Positions 22,116 to 37,193 of a stretch of DNA of 64,000 bases are shown here, one piece after another. The notes under the pieces were generated by a model that was not told the DNA's origin, ran no database searches, and was given only the letters and a program-made list of their open reading frames with translations. The stretch is from Aquabacterium sp. CECT 9606 (GTDB lineage Bacteria; Pseudomonadota; Gammaproteobacteria; Burkholderiales; Burkholderiaceae_C): contig NZ_CAKKNB010000003.1 in assembly GCF_918741295.1 (NCBI RefSeq), positions 1 to 64,000 of the forward strand. The letters run 5' to 3'. Within the stretch, counting starts at the first letter, position 1, and every line of letters starts with the position of its first letter. The position numbers and the translations under genes are program-made.

Positions 22116-23785
22116 GGCACCGGCACATGTTCGCGGCCACCTTGGTGCTGTGCTGGCTGGTGCCAGCCACTGCCGAGGACATGGCCATGCACCAGGTTCA
22201 GCCAGGCGACACGCTCATTGGGATGTCAGAGCGCTTGTTGGAGAACCCCTCGCAATGGCGGGCAGTGGCGACGCTGAACGGGGTGACCAACCCCCGGCGC
22301 TTGCAGCCTGGCAAGCACTTGCGCATTCCGGTGTCGCTGCTCAAGGGACAGGTGCGTCCGGCCACCGTGCTCTACGCTCGGGGTCAAGTGGGGCGGACTT
22401 CGGGTGATCTGCCTGCGCGGCCTGTCGCAATCGGCGATGTGTTGGACGAGGGGGAGGTGATCAGCGTGGGCCCCGACAGCTACGCCAGCCTGCGCCTGCA
22501 AGACGGCTCGCAGGTGCACGTGCAGGCAGGCACGGTGGTTCGACTGGACCGCTTGCGAAAGGTGGCGGAGTCGGGCCGCTCCAGCACCTCGCTCGGTCTC
22601 CAGCGCGGGCGCGTGGACACGCAGGTGGCACCGCAGCGAGGCGGCTCGCGCTTCGATGTGCGCACGCCGCTGGCGGTGGCTGGCGTGCGCGGCACGCGCT
22701 TCGGCGTGACAGTGGATGACACCGGCATGCTGGCCTTGTCCGATGTCGTGGAAGGACGGGTGGCGGTGCAGGCCCTGGAGGCAAAAGCTCTGGCGGCCCA
22801 AGTGTCCGCCGGACAGGGTGCGGTGGTGCGGCGAGCCAGGCCGGCGCTGGCCGTGCGGTCCTTGCTGCCCCCGGCCGGGGTGTCTGCGCTGCCTGCCTTG
22901 CAGCAGCGTTTGCCTTGGCCGCTGGCCTGGCCGGTCGTGCCGGGCGCAAAGGCCTACCGCGTGCAACTGGCCGAAGACGAATCGCTGACCCGTGTCGTGC
23001 GGAGCCGCGAGGTGGCATCGCCCGCCATGCTGATCGATGGCGTGCCGGACGGGGACTATGTGCTCAGCATCCGGGCGGTCGATCCCGATGGTTTGGTGGG
23101 GCGCGAAGCGATCCACCACGTGCGCTTGAAAACCCAACCTGTGCCACCGCTGGCCCAGACGCCGGGCCCCGAAGAGGCCGTGGTCGCCGGGCCCGTGAGC
23201 CTCGTGTGCACGGATGTGCCAGGAGTCGTCGGTTACCGCTGGCAACTCCAGCGTGGCGAAGGTGCCTGGGGCAGCGACCTTGTGTCGCATGCGGTGCGAG
23301 AGCACTCCGCGCCGAGCCATTGTGCCTGGACGGTGGATGCGGCCGAGCCCGGCCTCTACCGCTGGCGCGTGGCCAGCCAGGTGCAGCGCCCGGACGGTTC
23401 ACTGGACGAGGGCCCCTTCGGTGACGAAGCGCGTTTTGTGGCCGTGACCAGGCCCGAGCAGCCCGTGCCGACCGTCGAGGTGGGAGACCAGGTCCGAGTG
23501 CATTGGCAAGGCGCGCCTGGCATCCGTTTCGACGTTCAACTGTCTCCTGATCCCACTTTCAAGCAAGACGTGCAGACGCAAACGGTGACCTCGCCCGAGG
23601 TGCAGTGGCCCATGCCTTCCGGGTGCCGCCCGTCTTACCTGAGGTTGAGGGCGGTGTCGCCGGAAGGCATCGCCTCGGCCTTCTCGCCGGCCAGACTGCT
23701 CCACGGCGAAGCCGGGGTGTGCAGCGGTGACGGACAGCCCGTGATGAGCGGCCACGGCACGCGACTGCAACACGGGAGCCCCTGA
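22106..23785 (+). CDS. Secreted LysM-FecR domain protein
   Basis: A 559-residue exported protein. A signal peptide (MFAATLVLCWLVPATAE) is followed by a LysM domain (about 29-78; HQVQPGDTLIGMSERLL, RLQPGKHLRIP) and a FecR domain (about 105-225; SYASLRLQDGSQVHVQAGT, TPLAVAGVRGTRFGV), then about 300 residues of repeated beta-sandwich-like segments resembling fibronectin-III or FecR-associated modules (YRVQLAEDESL, YRWQLQRGEG, FDVQLSPDPTF). Two Cys flank the later repeats. LysM predicts peptidoglycan binding in the periplasm. It overlaps the response regulator by 10 bases, and the kinase starts directly after its stop, suggesting a sensory accessory role. Known LysM-FecR proteins exist in this gene order, but I know of no defined function. 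ATG at 22106, GGAG upstream. Confidence 0.88.
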   Translation: MRVRHRHMFAATLVLCWLVPATAEDMAMHQVQPGDTLIGMSERLLENPSQWRAVATLNGVTNPRRLQPGKHLRIPVSLLKGQVRPATVLYARGQVGRTSGDLPARPVAIGDVLDEGEVISVGPDSYASLRLQDGSQVHVQAGTVVRLDRLRKVAESGRSSTSLGLQRGRVDTQVAPQRGGSRFDVRTPLAVAGVRGTRFGVTVDDTGMLALSDVVEGRVAVQALEAKALAAQVSAGQGAVVRRARPALAVRSLLPPAGVSALPALQQRLPWPLAWPVVPGAKAYRVQLAEDESLTRVVRSREVASPAMLIDGVPDGDYVLSIRAVDPDGLVGREAIHHVRLKTQPVPPLAQTPGPEEAVVAGPVSLVCTDVPGVVGYRWQLQRGEGAWGSDLVSHAVREHSAPSHCAWTVDAAEPGLYRWRVASQVQRPDGSLDEGPFGDEARFVAVTRPEQPVPTVEVGDQVRVHWQGAPGIRFDVQLSPDPTFKQDVQTQTVTSPEVQWPMPSGCRPSYLRLRAVSPEGIASAFSPARLLHGEAGVCSGDGQPVMSGHGTRLQHGSP

Positions 23786-25600
23786 TTGCGGTGGCTGGCC
23801 ATGCTGCTGTTGGGCATCGCGCTGCTGCTGGGCTGGACGGACGGGCGCGGTCGGCTTGAAAGCGCGGCCATCGACCAATTGGCGAGCTTGAACGGGCGGC
23901 CGGCGCCCGACGACATCCTGATCGTGGCCATCGACGAGCCCAGCTTGGCGGCGCTGGGGCGCTGGCCCTGGCGACGCACAGTGCATGCCGCCTTGCTGGA
24001 CCGCTTGGCCCAGGCTGGCGTGCGCGGTGTGGGTTTGGACGTGATCCTGTCCGAGCCGGACCGCGAGCACCCCCAGGACGATGCCTTGCTCGCCGAGGCA
24101 ATGCGGGCCGGTCCCCCCGTCGTGCTGCCGGTGATCATGGCCATGGGGCCCAGCGGTGCGCCTCAAGCCGCCGGGCCAGTACCGGTGCTGGCCGCCTCCG
24201 CGAAAGCCTTGGGGCACATCCACGTCGAACTGGACGCGGACGGCGTGGCGCGCAGCGTCTTCCTCAAAGAGGGAGGGCCGGGCCGTTGGTGGGACCACTT
24301 CGCGCTGGCCTTGCTGGGCGTGGCCGGCCAGTCGCCGTCCGCTGCGGATCTGCCCGGACAGCGGCGTCCGCCCAAGGCAGGCTCGGGCTGGCTGCGAGAC
24401 CACTGGATGCAAATCCCTTACGCCGGGCCGCCGGGCCATTTCAGGAGCGTGTCCTATGTGGATGTGCTGGAGGGCCGTGTGCCGGCCGCCATGTTGCGCG
24501 GCCAGCTGGCGCTGGTGGGCGCAACGGCGGTGGGCCTGGGTGATGCTTATCCCACACCCATGGCCAGCCACGATGCGCTGATGCCAGGCGTCGAGGTGTC
24601 GGCCAATGTGGCTGATTCACTGAGACAAGGGCTGACACTGCGGCGGGCCGAGTCCTGGGAGAACGCCGCCGTCGCGGTGCTGATGACCGGGTTGCTGTTG
24701 CTCGGATTGCGGCGCTTGTCGCCATGGCAGGGGCTGTGTCTGGTGGTAGCGGCCATGGCCGCCACGGCCGGGCTCACTTGGCTGGCCCTGCGCCTGGCTG
24801 GGGTGCAGCTGTCGCCCCTGCCGTTGCTCGGCGCATTGGCGCTGGTCTACCCGCTGTGGAGCTGGCGGCGCCTGGAAGCGGCCCGCTTGCAAGAAGCGCT
24901 GCGGCGCGAGCAGGAAGCAGTGTGGCGCTTCATCGCCCATGACATGCGCGCGCCCCAGTCCGCCATCGTGGCCTTGGTGCGGCGTTGGCGGGCTTCGGGT
25001 GAGGCCTTGGATGGAGAACTGATGTCCCGCGTGGAAGCCCATGCCCAGCGCAGCTTGACGCTGGCGGACGACCACGTGCAGCTGGCCCGTGCCCGCCATG
25101 GTGGCGCCCAGGAGCCGCTGGATCTGCGCGATGTGGTAGCCGATGCCGTGGACCAGCAATGGCCGCTGGCCGAGGCCCAAAGTGTCCGTCTGACCTGCGA
25201 ACTGCCCGATGACGAGGCGGTTGTGAGGGGCGACCGCGCCTTGCTGGTCCGCGCGCTGGTCAACCTGTTGAGCAATGCGTTGAGGTTCACGCCGGAGGGC
25301 GGCACCGTGCGTTGCGCGCTGTCACCACAGGGCCAGGACTGGGAGATGCGCGTGAGCGACGAAGGGCCCGGCGTGCCACCCGAGTTGCGGCCTCGCCTGT
25401 TCCAGCCTTTTGCCCAGGCCATGGCTGTTGCCAACGAGCCCGACCGGGCCGCGGTGCAGGCGGCGTCCGGCGCCGGCCTGGGCCTGGTGTTCGTGCGGAC
25501 GGTGGCCGAACGCCATGGCGGCCGGGCCGATCTGGACAGTGGCCCACGCACCAGCGCCGATCTTGGCGCCGCGTTTTTCATCCGCCTGCCCCGCGCCTGA
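23786..25600 (+). CDS. CHASE2-domain sensor histidine kinase
   Basis: A 604-residue membrane sensor kinase. An N-terminal membrane segment precedes an extracytoplasmic CHASE2 domain (about 25-285; ILIVAIDEPSLAALGRWPWRR, GLDVILSEPD, LRGQLALVGATAVGLGD). Three membrane helices follow (about 295-370), then a HisKA helix with His385 (RFIAHDMRAPQS) and a HATPase domain (NLLSNALRFTPEGG, SDEGPGVP, GAGLGLVFVRTV). The start is TTG at 23786, immediately after the TGA of the LysM-FecR gene with GGGAG upstream, implying translational coupling; an ATG at 23801 is an alternative. With the response regulator two genes upstream it forms a complete two-component system. The signal is unknown, but the periplasmic LysM-FecR protein is a natural partner. 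Confidence 0.93.
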   Translation: MRWLAMLLLGIALLLGWTDGRGRLESAAIDQLASLNGRPAPDDILIVAIDEPSLAALGRWPWRRTVHAALLDRLAQAGVRGVGLDVILSEPDREHPQDDALLAEAMRAGPPVVLPVIMAMGPSGAPQAAGPVPVLAASAKALGHIHVELDADGVARSVFLKEGGPGRWWDHFALALLGVAGQSPSAADLPGQRRPPKAGSGWLRDHWMQIPYAGPPGHFRSVSYVDVLEGRVPAAMLRGQLALVGATAVGLGDAYPTPMASHDALMPGVEVSANVADSLRQGLTLRRAESWENAAVAVLMTGLLLLGLRRLSPWQGLCLVVAAMAATAGLTWLALRLAGVQLSPLPLLGALALVYPLWSWRRLEAARLQEALRREQEAVWRFIAHDMRAPQSAIVALVRRWRASGEALDGELMSRVEAHAQRSLTLADDHVQLARARHGGAQEPLDLRDVVADAVDQQWPLAEAQSVRLTCELPDDEAVVRGDRALLVRALVNLLSNALRFTPEGGTVRCALSPQGQDWEMRVSDEGPGVPPELRPRLFQPFAQAMAVANEPDRAAVQAASGAGLGLVFVRTVAERHGGRADLDSGPRTSADLGAAFFIRLPRA

Positions 25601-25629
25601 CCGCTTTCCCCGCATCCGCGGTGGATGCT

Positions 25630-25647
25630 TTGTCAACGATTGTCAAC
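25630..25647. promoter_or_regulatory. Tandem TTGTCAAC repeat, candidate response-regulator box
   Basis: TTGTCAAC occurs at 25630-25637 and again at 25640-25647, exactly one helical turn apart, in the 166-base region between the kinase gene and the giant surface-protein gene. OmpR/PhoB-family regulators bind such head-to-tail repeats. The locus encodes one such regulator. No well-spaced -10 element was found, so the promoter itself is not defined. Confidence 0.5.
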
Positions 25648-25766
25648 TCGCTGGCGCCGCCTGCGCCTCGTCCCTAGAGTCCGCACGCGGTGAGAGGCCG
25701 GGTGCATGCACCTTTGCGCGCCATCTCGCCATCGTGATCGACAGCGTTTGACGAAGGTGGCCAGCA

Positions 25767-28700
25767 ATGATCGGCAAGACGATGCCCGCGTGTGGGCAGA
25801 ACGAGATGGGGCAGGGCGCAGCAGGGCAGGTGCGCCGCGTGGTCGGCACCGCATGGCGGTGGTTCGGGCCTGCGGCTGTGCTGATGTCCGCGCTGGCATC
25901 GTCTCCGGCCTGGTCCGCCTTGATCATCTCGGGCTTGCCCGACACGCCCGACCCGGTCTCGGCCGGCGGCGAGGTGACCTACACGGTGCGCGTGGCTGAA
26001 TCGGGCGGAGCCCCGGTGAGCAATGCTTCCGTGGCCTTCGACGTGCCGGCCAATGGCCGCTATGCGGGCGCCGATGCCTTGCCTGCGGGCGTGACCTGCA
26101 GTGGCATGGCTGCGGGCCAGGCCGGTCCCGGCGTGTTGACCTGCAGCGGCCTGAACCTGGCCGCCAACGAGGTGGCCGAGTTGCCTTTGCGTGTGCGCTC
26201 GACCGTGCAGGGCAGCCTGACCGTCAGCGCCACGCCTTTGCCCTCTGGCACACCGCAATCGCAGACCACGACCGTCAACAACGGCGCTGACTTGCGCGTC
26301 GGCATCAGCGGCCCCGCCACCGCCCCTGCTGGCAGTGCGCAGGCGTGGTCCTTCACCATCACCAACGACGGTCCGGATGCCTCACCCGCCTCCACGCTGA
26401 CCTACAACGTGCCGCCCAACCTGGGCATTCCGTCGCTGCCATCAGGCTGCAGCCTGGCGGGCAGCCAGCTCACCTGTGCCGTGGGCTCTCTGGCCGTGGG
26501 CGCGAGCCGCACCGTGGTCGTCAATGCTGTCATTGGGGCAGGCAATGGCTCGACCTTGGCCCACACGGTGGACATCACCGCGGGCGGCGGGGTGGGTGAT
26601 GGCGTGTCGGGCAACAACGTGGCCACGCTCAACACCGTGGTGTCGGCGGGCAGCAGCCTGGCCATGGGCAAGACCAAGTCGGTCGCCGATCCGGTCGAAA
26701 CAGGCCAAGCCTTCAACTTCCTGCTCAACCCCAGCTACAGCGGTGACTACCCGGCCGGTGTGCAGGTGAGCGATGCCATGCCCGGTAACTTCTGCAAGAG
26801 CGGCCCCGCCAGCTTCAACAGCGGCGCGTGGTCCTGCACCGCTTCCAGTGTGTGCCCCGCGGCGGGGCCCACCATCACCTGTACCCGCAGCGGTTCGGGC
26901 AGCGCGGGCTACAACCAGGCGCTGGGCGTGATCACCGTGCCGGTGCAGGCCTTGACGGCCGGCGTCGGTGTGAACAACACGGCCAGCGTGAGCGCGCCCG
27001 GCGTGGTGAACGCCGATGGCACCGTGGCCACCACGGTGATCGATCCGCGCTCGGACTTGCGCGCCAACAAATCCAAGAGCTGGCCGCAAAGCGCCGTGCC
27101 GGTGGGGCAGGCGTTCAACTACACCGTGTCCACCACCAACCTGGGGCCATCGGCCTTCCCGGCCTCCGGCGTGCTCACCTTGACCGACACCGTGCCGGCG
27201 GGCCTGCAGGTCAACAGCATCACGCCGCCATTGGGCTTCGTGTGCGTGTCATCGGGCGGCGCGGGCTTTCCGCAGGCAGGCCCCGTCACCATCACCTGCA
27301 CCAGCAGCGGCGTGGGCTTGGCGCTCAATGCCAGCACCGCCAATGTCGTGATCAATGCGCAGGCCACGGCGGCCGGCAGCACCTTGACCAACAGCATGTG
27401 CGTGGGCAGCGCGGGCGGCCCGCCGGACGATGTGCCACCCAACAACTGCGCCTCGGTCGGCATCGACCCCCAACTGGGGCCGGACCAGGCGGACGTGTCC
27501 GCGCTCAAGCGCGTGCTGGGCCTGGGCGATGCGCCAGGCAACCGCCAGCAGGCCGGCCAGGCCGTGACATGGGAAGTCGAGATCGTCAATGCCGGCCCCT
27601 CCACCGCCACCGACGTGGCCGTGACCGACGTGTTCAACAATGTGTTCAATGCCAGCGGCGCTGACTACAGCGTGAGCACCGTGGTCGGCAACGCAACCTG
27701 GGGAGGCTGCGCGCTGTCGCCATCCGGCAGCAATGTGTCACTGAGCGGTTGCACCATCACCTCGCTGCCCGTGTGTACAGCAGGCAGCACCTGCCCCCGT
27801 GTGCAGGTGAGCGTGCGCCACTTCGGCAATGGCAGCAGTGGCTCCGATGCCTTCCAGGTGAGCAACACGGCCTTCGCGCTGGCGCAAAACCAGGGCGACC
27901 CGAATCTGCTCAACAACAACGCCAACAACAACACGCCGACCCTGGCCTATTTCCAGGCGCGCACGGACGTGGCGGTGAGCAAGGCCGACAACCCGGACCC
28001 GGTGCCTGCAGGCCAGTTGCTCACCTACACCATCACCGCGAGCAACGTGGCGGCCACCAGCGCCAGCCGGGCGTTCAACGTGGTCGTGACCGACACCTTG
28101 CCGCTGAACGTGGTCTTCCTGTCTGCGGCCCCTTCGGGCGGCGGCAACTGCACCACCGCGCCAGCCGCCGGCAGCGTTACCACGGGTGGCAACCGCACAT
28201 TGGTGTGCGCCTGGCCTCAAATCGACCGCGGTGCGCAGCAGACCGTCACGGTGCGTGTGCGCCCGCTCGTGGCCACCAGCGTGGCCGGTGGCGGCTCGGG
28301 CAGCATCACCAACGATGTGGTCATCGCGACCGACACGCCCGAAGTGGCGGGTGGCGCCCCCAACAACGCGGCCACCCAGCCCACGGCCGTGACCTCGCCC
28401 AGCTACGACCTGATCATCAACAAGGTGGACGATGTCGACCCGGTCGATGTGGGTGACGATGTCACCTACACGCTGACCGTCACCAACAACCGGCCGTCCA
28501 CCGCCGAGAACCTGGTGCTCACGGATACCTTGCCCGCCGGGGCCGGTGCGCCCACGTTCGTCGAGGTGGTGGCGCCGCTGCCCTCCGGCATGGCCTGCAA
28601 CACCGCTGGCGTGACGCCAGGCATGGCGGGCGGCAACATCGTCTGCACGATCGCTCAACTGGGCGGCAGCGGCTCAGGCTCGACCAGCGAGGCTTCGTCG

Positions 28701-31700
28701 ACCCAGGTGCGCGTGAAACTGCGTGGCCAGGCCAAGGGCTCGTTCAACAACGTGGCCACGGTGGCGTTCGCCAACCCGGCGCTGGATGCGCTGGACCCCC
28801 AAGGCAACAACACGGCGTCGGAGCCGACGACCTTCCGCCTGAAGGCGGACGTGCAGGTGGTGACCAAACGCGCGGTGCAAACCGGCACGGCCACGGCCCT
28901 CACGCAGGTGCCCTACAACGCGACCTTCGACTGGCTGGTGGACCTGCGCAACAACGGGCCGCTCGCGGCCGAACAGGTCGCGGTGTCCGACAACCTGCCC
29001 GCCGGAATGGTGCTGGCGGGCGCACCGGTCTTGAGTGTGACGAGTGGCACCTTCGTGCCTTCGGCACCCATCTGCACTGGTGCGGTGGGCGGCAGCAGCG
29101 TGGGCTGCGCCATCGACAGCATGCCGGCCAACGGCACGGCCACCTTGCGCGTGCCCGTGCGCTTCAGCGGCACGCCGGCCGACGGCACCGTGGTGAGCAA
29201 CACGGCCAGCATCGTGACCACCGGTTCGGGAGACACCAACGGTGGTGCTGATCCCGCCGCGGGCAACAACTTCAACAGCGGCAGCATCACCGTGCAGACG
29301 GCGCTGCTGGCCGGTCACGTGTACGTGGATGGCAATGGCAACGGCGTGTTCAACGCCGGCGAGCGCGGCATCGAAGGCGTGTTGCTCACGCTGACGGGCA
29401 CCGCGCAAGACGGCAGCCCCGTCAGCCGCACCGCTACCACGGATACCGACGGCCGCTACTTCTTCCCAGGCTTGCCGCCTTCCAACGCCACCGGCTACAC
29501 CATCACTGAAAGCCAACCGGCCACCTATGTTGACGGCCAGGACCACACCGGCCAGGTCAATGGCGCCCCCACGGGCAACGCGGGCAACGATGTCATCACG
29601 GGCATCGTCTACGCCAACGGCACGGGCACCAACGGCGATGGCTTCGATTTCGGCGAAGGCGGTGCCAGCGTGGCAGGCCAGGTCTTCAACGATGCCAACA
29701 CCAATGGCACGCACGAGCCCGGTGACCTGCCCCTGGGCGGCGTGACCATCACGCTCACGGGCACAGACGCCAGCGGCCAGGCCGTGAGCCGCAGCACCCA
29801 GACCGGGTCCGATGGCCGCTACCGCTTCAACGACCTGCCGGCGGCCGATGCCAACGGCTACCTGATCACCGAAACGCAACCCGCAGGCTACAACCAGGGC
29901 GGCCAGACCCCGGGTTCCATCGGCGGCACCAGCCCCGTGGCCAACCAGCTGCGCGTGCCCTTGACGACCCCAGGCACGCAGGCCACCGGCTACGACTTCT
30001 TCGAGCAAACGCAAACGCCTTCGTCCTTGTCTGGCCACATCTGGCGTGACCTCGACCATGACCGGACACGGGCCAGCGGCGAGTCGCTCGTCGGCGGCTG
30101 GACAGTCGAGTTGCTCGGGTGCCCCGGCGGCGCAGCCACCTGCACCTTGAGCGAGGTGAGCGTGCTGGCCACGACCACCAGCGCGGCCGATGGCAGCTAC
30201 CGCTTCGACCAGCTCGTGCCGGGCGACTACCAAGTCCGCTTCCGCTCGACAGCCGGGCAGACGGTGGGTGGCGTCTGGCCCACCGACCCGGTGCAGAACG
30301 CACCGAGCGGCCCCAACCCGACCGTGCCTGGCGCGGCCACGCGTGCACTGATCCCCGTGACCGTGGGCGCTGGCGTGAGCATCGTCAACCAGGATCTGCC
30401 GCTCGACCCCAGCGGCGTGGTCTACGACAGCCTGACCGCCCAAGCCGTGCCCGGTGCCACGGTGACCCTCTCCGGCCCGGCCGGCTTCGACCCAGCCCAG
30501 CACCTGCTGGCGGGCGGCGCCTCCGTCACCACGGGCGCGGACGGCTTCTACCAGTTCTACCTGCTGCCTGGCGCCCCAGCTGGCGCCTACCGCCTGACGG
30601 TGACACCACCTGCGGGCTATGGCGTGTCCTTGACCTACCCGGCTGCCACGGGTCCCCTGGACATGCAGACCTGCACGGCGCCTTCGGGCACGGTCGATCC
30701 CGTGGCCGGAGATCCCTGCCTGGTGAGCCCCACGCCGCAGCCCACGGCGGGCAACCTGCCGCCGTACTTCATGGACTTCAGCTTCCCGGGCTCAGCCGCG
30801 CAGAACGTGGTCAACAACCACATTCCGCTCGATCCCGCAGGCGGCAACAACGCCATCGAACTGCGCAAGACCACGTCCAAGCTGACGGTGCGCAAGGGCG
30901 ACCTGGTGCCTTACGTGATCACCGCGGTCAACACCCGCGCGCTGGCCTTGTCCAACATCGACGTGGTCGACACGCTGCCGCCCGGCTTCAAGTACGTGCA
31001 GGGATCCCTGACCGTGCAGGCGCTGCCTTCGGGCCCTGTGCTTAAGGCCACGCCCACCTTGCAGGGCCGCCTCCTGACCGTGCCGGCCCAGGCCTTCGCG
31101 CCCAACCAAACCTTGCGCCTGTCCATGGTGCTGGGCGTGGGCACGGGGGTGGGTGAGGGCGATTACGTCAACGTGGTGCAGGCGCAGCAAGGCCTGGGCG
31201 GCGAGCGCCTGTCCAACGTGGCCTCGGCCACCGTGCGTGTGGTGCCTGACGCCTTGTTCGATTGCACCGACGTGATCGGCAAGGTCTACGACGACCGCAA
31301 CGCCAACGGCTACCAGGACGAGGGCGAGCCCGGCCTGCCCAATGTGCGCGTGGCCACGGTCAACGGCCTGCTGATCAGCACCGACGCACAAGGGCGGTAC
31401 CACATCGCCTGTGCGATGGTGCCCAAGGAGGGCACGGGCAGCAACTTCGTGCTCAAGCTCGACGAGCGCACCTTGCCCTCGGGCTACCGCGTGACCACGG
31501 ACAACCCCGCCAGCGAACGCATGACGCGCGGCAAGCTGGTGAAGGTGAACTTCGGCGCGTCGGTGCACCGGGTGGTGCGCCTGGCCCTGCGCGGCGCCGC
31601 CTTCCAGCCCGGCCTGACCGCGCTGCAAGCGGGTTTCGACACCCAGCTTGACGAGGCCATGCGCCAGTTGGCCGAGCGGCCGTCGATCCTCCGGTTGGCC

Positions 31701-31861
31701 TACGAGCGTGCGACCGACGAGGACGCCAACCTGGCCGAACGGCGCGTGGCAGCGCTCAAGGCCGAGGTGCTGCGCCGCTGGCAGGCGCTGGGCCGTGGCC
31801 ACGAACCGGCGCTGTTCAACCTGGACATCGAGGTGGAGCTCAACACGGCTCCAGTGGCCCC

Positions 31862-31865
<4 letters not shown>
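25767..31865 (+). CDS. Giant secreted repeat protein with DUF11-like and SdrD-B-like domains
   Basis: A 2032-residue exported protein. After a long signal region ending near SSPAWSA come about eight DUF11-like beta-sandwich repeats (about 53-1175), each with a version of 'tYtvtvtNnGPs' and 'v.DtlPaG' (e.g. QAWSFTITNDGPDASP, VTYTLTVTNNRPSTAE). SdrD-B/Cna-B-like carrier modules follow near 1181, 1299, 1418 and 1550 (GHVYVDGNGNGVFNAGERG, GQVFNDANTNGTHEPGD, GHIWRDLDHDRTRASGE), another DUF11-like unit (about 1693) and a last SdrD-B-like unit (about 1836, GKVYDDRNANGYQDEGEPG). The D/N-rich loops suggest calcium binding. The final ~90 residues (ILRLAYERATDEDANLAERR) resemble half of an OmpA-like fold. 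No sortase or membrane anchor is seen. The stop overlaps the next start in ATGA, so it probably works with that outer-membrane protein, as stalk or adhesin (inference). Confidence 0.88.
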
Positions 31866-36202
<4,337 letters not shown>

Positions 36203-36252
36203 CGAGCCCGGACCTCTTTCTTCCCTTTGATTTTTTAAACAGGAGTAATTCC

Positions 36253-36936
36253 ATGAAAGCATATGGCGCCGAATTCGTCGGCACGTTCTGGTTGGTGCTG
36301 GGCGGCTGCGGCAGCGCGGTCCTCGCGGCGGCCTTTCCCGGTGTGGGCATCGGCCTGCTTGGCGTGTCGCTGGCCTTCGGCCTCACGGTGCTGACCATGG
36401 CCTATGCCCTGGGGCACATCTCGGGGGCGCACTTGAACCCCGCCGTCAGCGTGGGGCTGTGGGTGGCGGGCCGTTTGCCCACTGCCAAACTGCTGCCTTA
36501 CATCGCAGCCCAGGTCGCGGGCGGCATTGCCGGTGCTGGCGTGCTGTACCTGGTCGCCTCCGGCAAGGCGGGTTTCGACGTGTCCGCGGGTTTTGCCAGC
36601 AATGGCTTCGGCGAGCACTCGCCGGGCGGCTACTCCTTGCTGGCTGCCGCGTTGATCGAAACGGTGCTCACGGCCGGTTTCCTGTTCGTCATCCTGGGCG
36701 CGACCTCGACCGCGGCGCCGCAAAACTTCGCGCCACTGGCCATCGGCCTGGCCCTCACGCTCATCCACCTCATCAGCATCCCGGTGACCAACACCTCGGT
36801 GAACCCGGCGCGCAGCACGGCCGTGGCGCTGTTCGTGGGCGACTGGGCCATGTCCCAACTGTGGTTGTTCTGGTTGGCCCCCCTGGTCGGAGCGGCGGGC
36901 GGGGCCTTTGTTTACCGCGCATTGTCAACCGAGTGA
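36253..36936 (+). CDS. aqpZ: Aquaporin Z
   Basis: A 227-residue inner-membrane water channel with six transmembrane helices and both hallmark motifs: HLNPAVS in the first half and SVNPARS in the second. The AqpZ-type start ([26 protein letters not shown]) and length are standard. The ATG at 36253 has AGGAG 7 bases upstream. It stands alone, 50 bases after the outer-membrane protein gene in the same direction. No terminator is visible in that gap, so read-through is possible, but a functional link to that locus is not suggested. Confidence 0.97.
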   Translation: MKAYGAEFVGTFWLVLGGCGSAVLAAAFPGVGIGLLGVSLAFGLTVLTMAYALGHISGAHLNPAVSVGLWVAGRLPTAKLLPYIAAQVAGGIAGAGVLYLVASGKAGFDVSAGFASNGFGEHSPGGYSLLAAALIETVLTAGFLFVILGATSTAAPQNFAPLAIGLALTLIHLISIPVTNTSVNPARSTAVALFVGDWAMSQLWLFWLAPLVGAAGGAFVYRALSTE

Positions 36937-37193
36937 AGGGACTTCGCCGTGCAGTTGCCCGGTGTCGGGTGGCCGGTCTTCTAGCATCGTGGTCACTTCA
37001 GCCAGAACTGCCGCCGGTACCTCCAGTTCTGGAGGTTCGGGCGAATTGGCCAAATTGAAAAAGCAACTGGCGGACTTGTATCCCGAGGCCATTTGAGCGC
37101 GTGCAGGTCACGCATACCTTCAGGAAACAGAACAGGCTGCCGATAAGCATGCTGAGGCGGGGGCCTCACCCATCTGCTATCCAGGGAGTTTTC

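Noticed and set aside
28674..30503. 609-residue minus-strand open frame inside the giant repeat-protein gene
   Set aside because: It mirrors the repetitive coding sequence of the + strand, has no domain, and overlaps a gene with clear DUF11 and SdrD-B repeats.
26000..31200. Direct repeats suggestive of a tandem array or CRISPR
   Set aside because: The repetition is at protein level (DUF11 and SdrD-B modules) with degenerate DNA and no regular spacers.
37019..37036. ACCTCCAG-TT-CTGGAGGT hairpin
   Set aside because: A good stem but no T-tract, and it lies within the lysine-rich small frame; function not supportable.
36908..37096. Small + strand frame ending [21 protein letters not shown] between aquaporin and chemoreceptor
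   Set aside because: The end looks protein-like and vaguely FlxA-like, but there is no good start or ribosome site and the upstream part overlaps aqpZ; too short to support as a gene or remnant.
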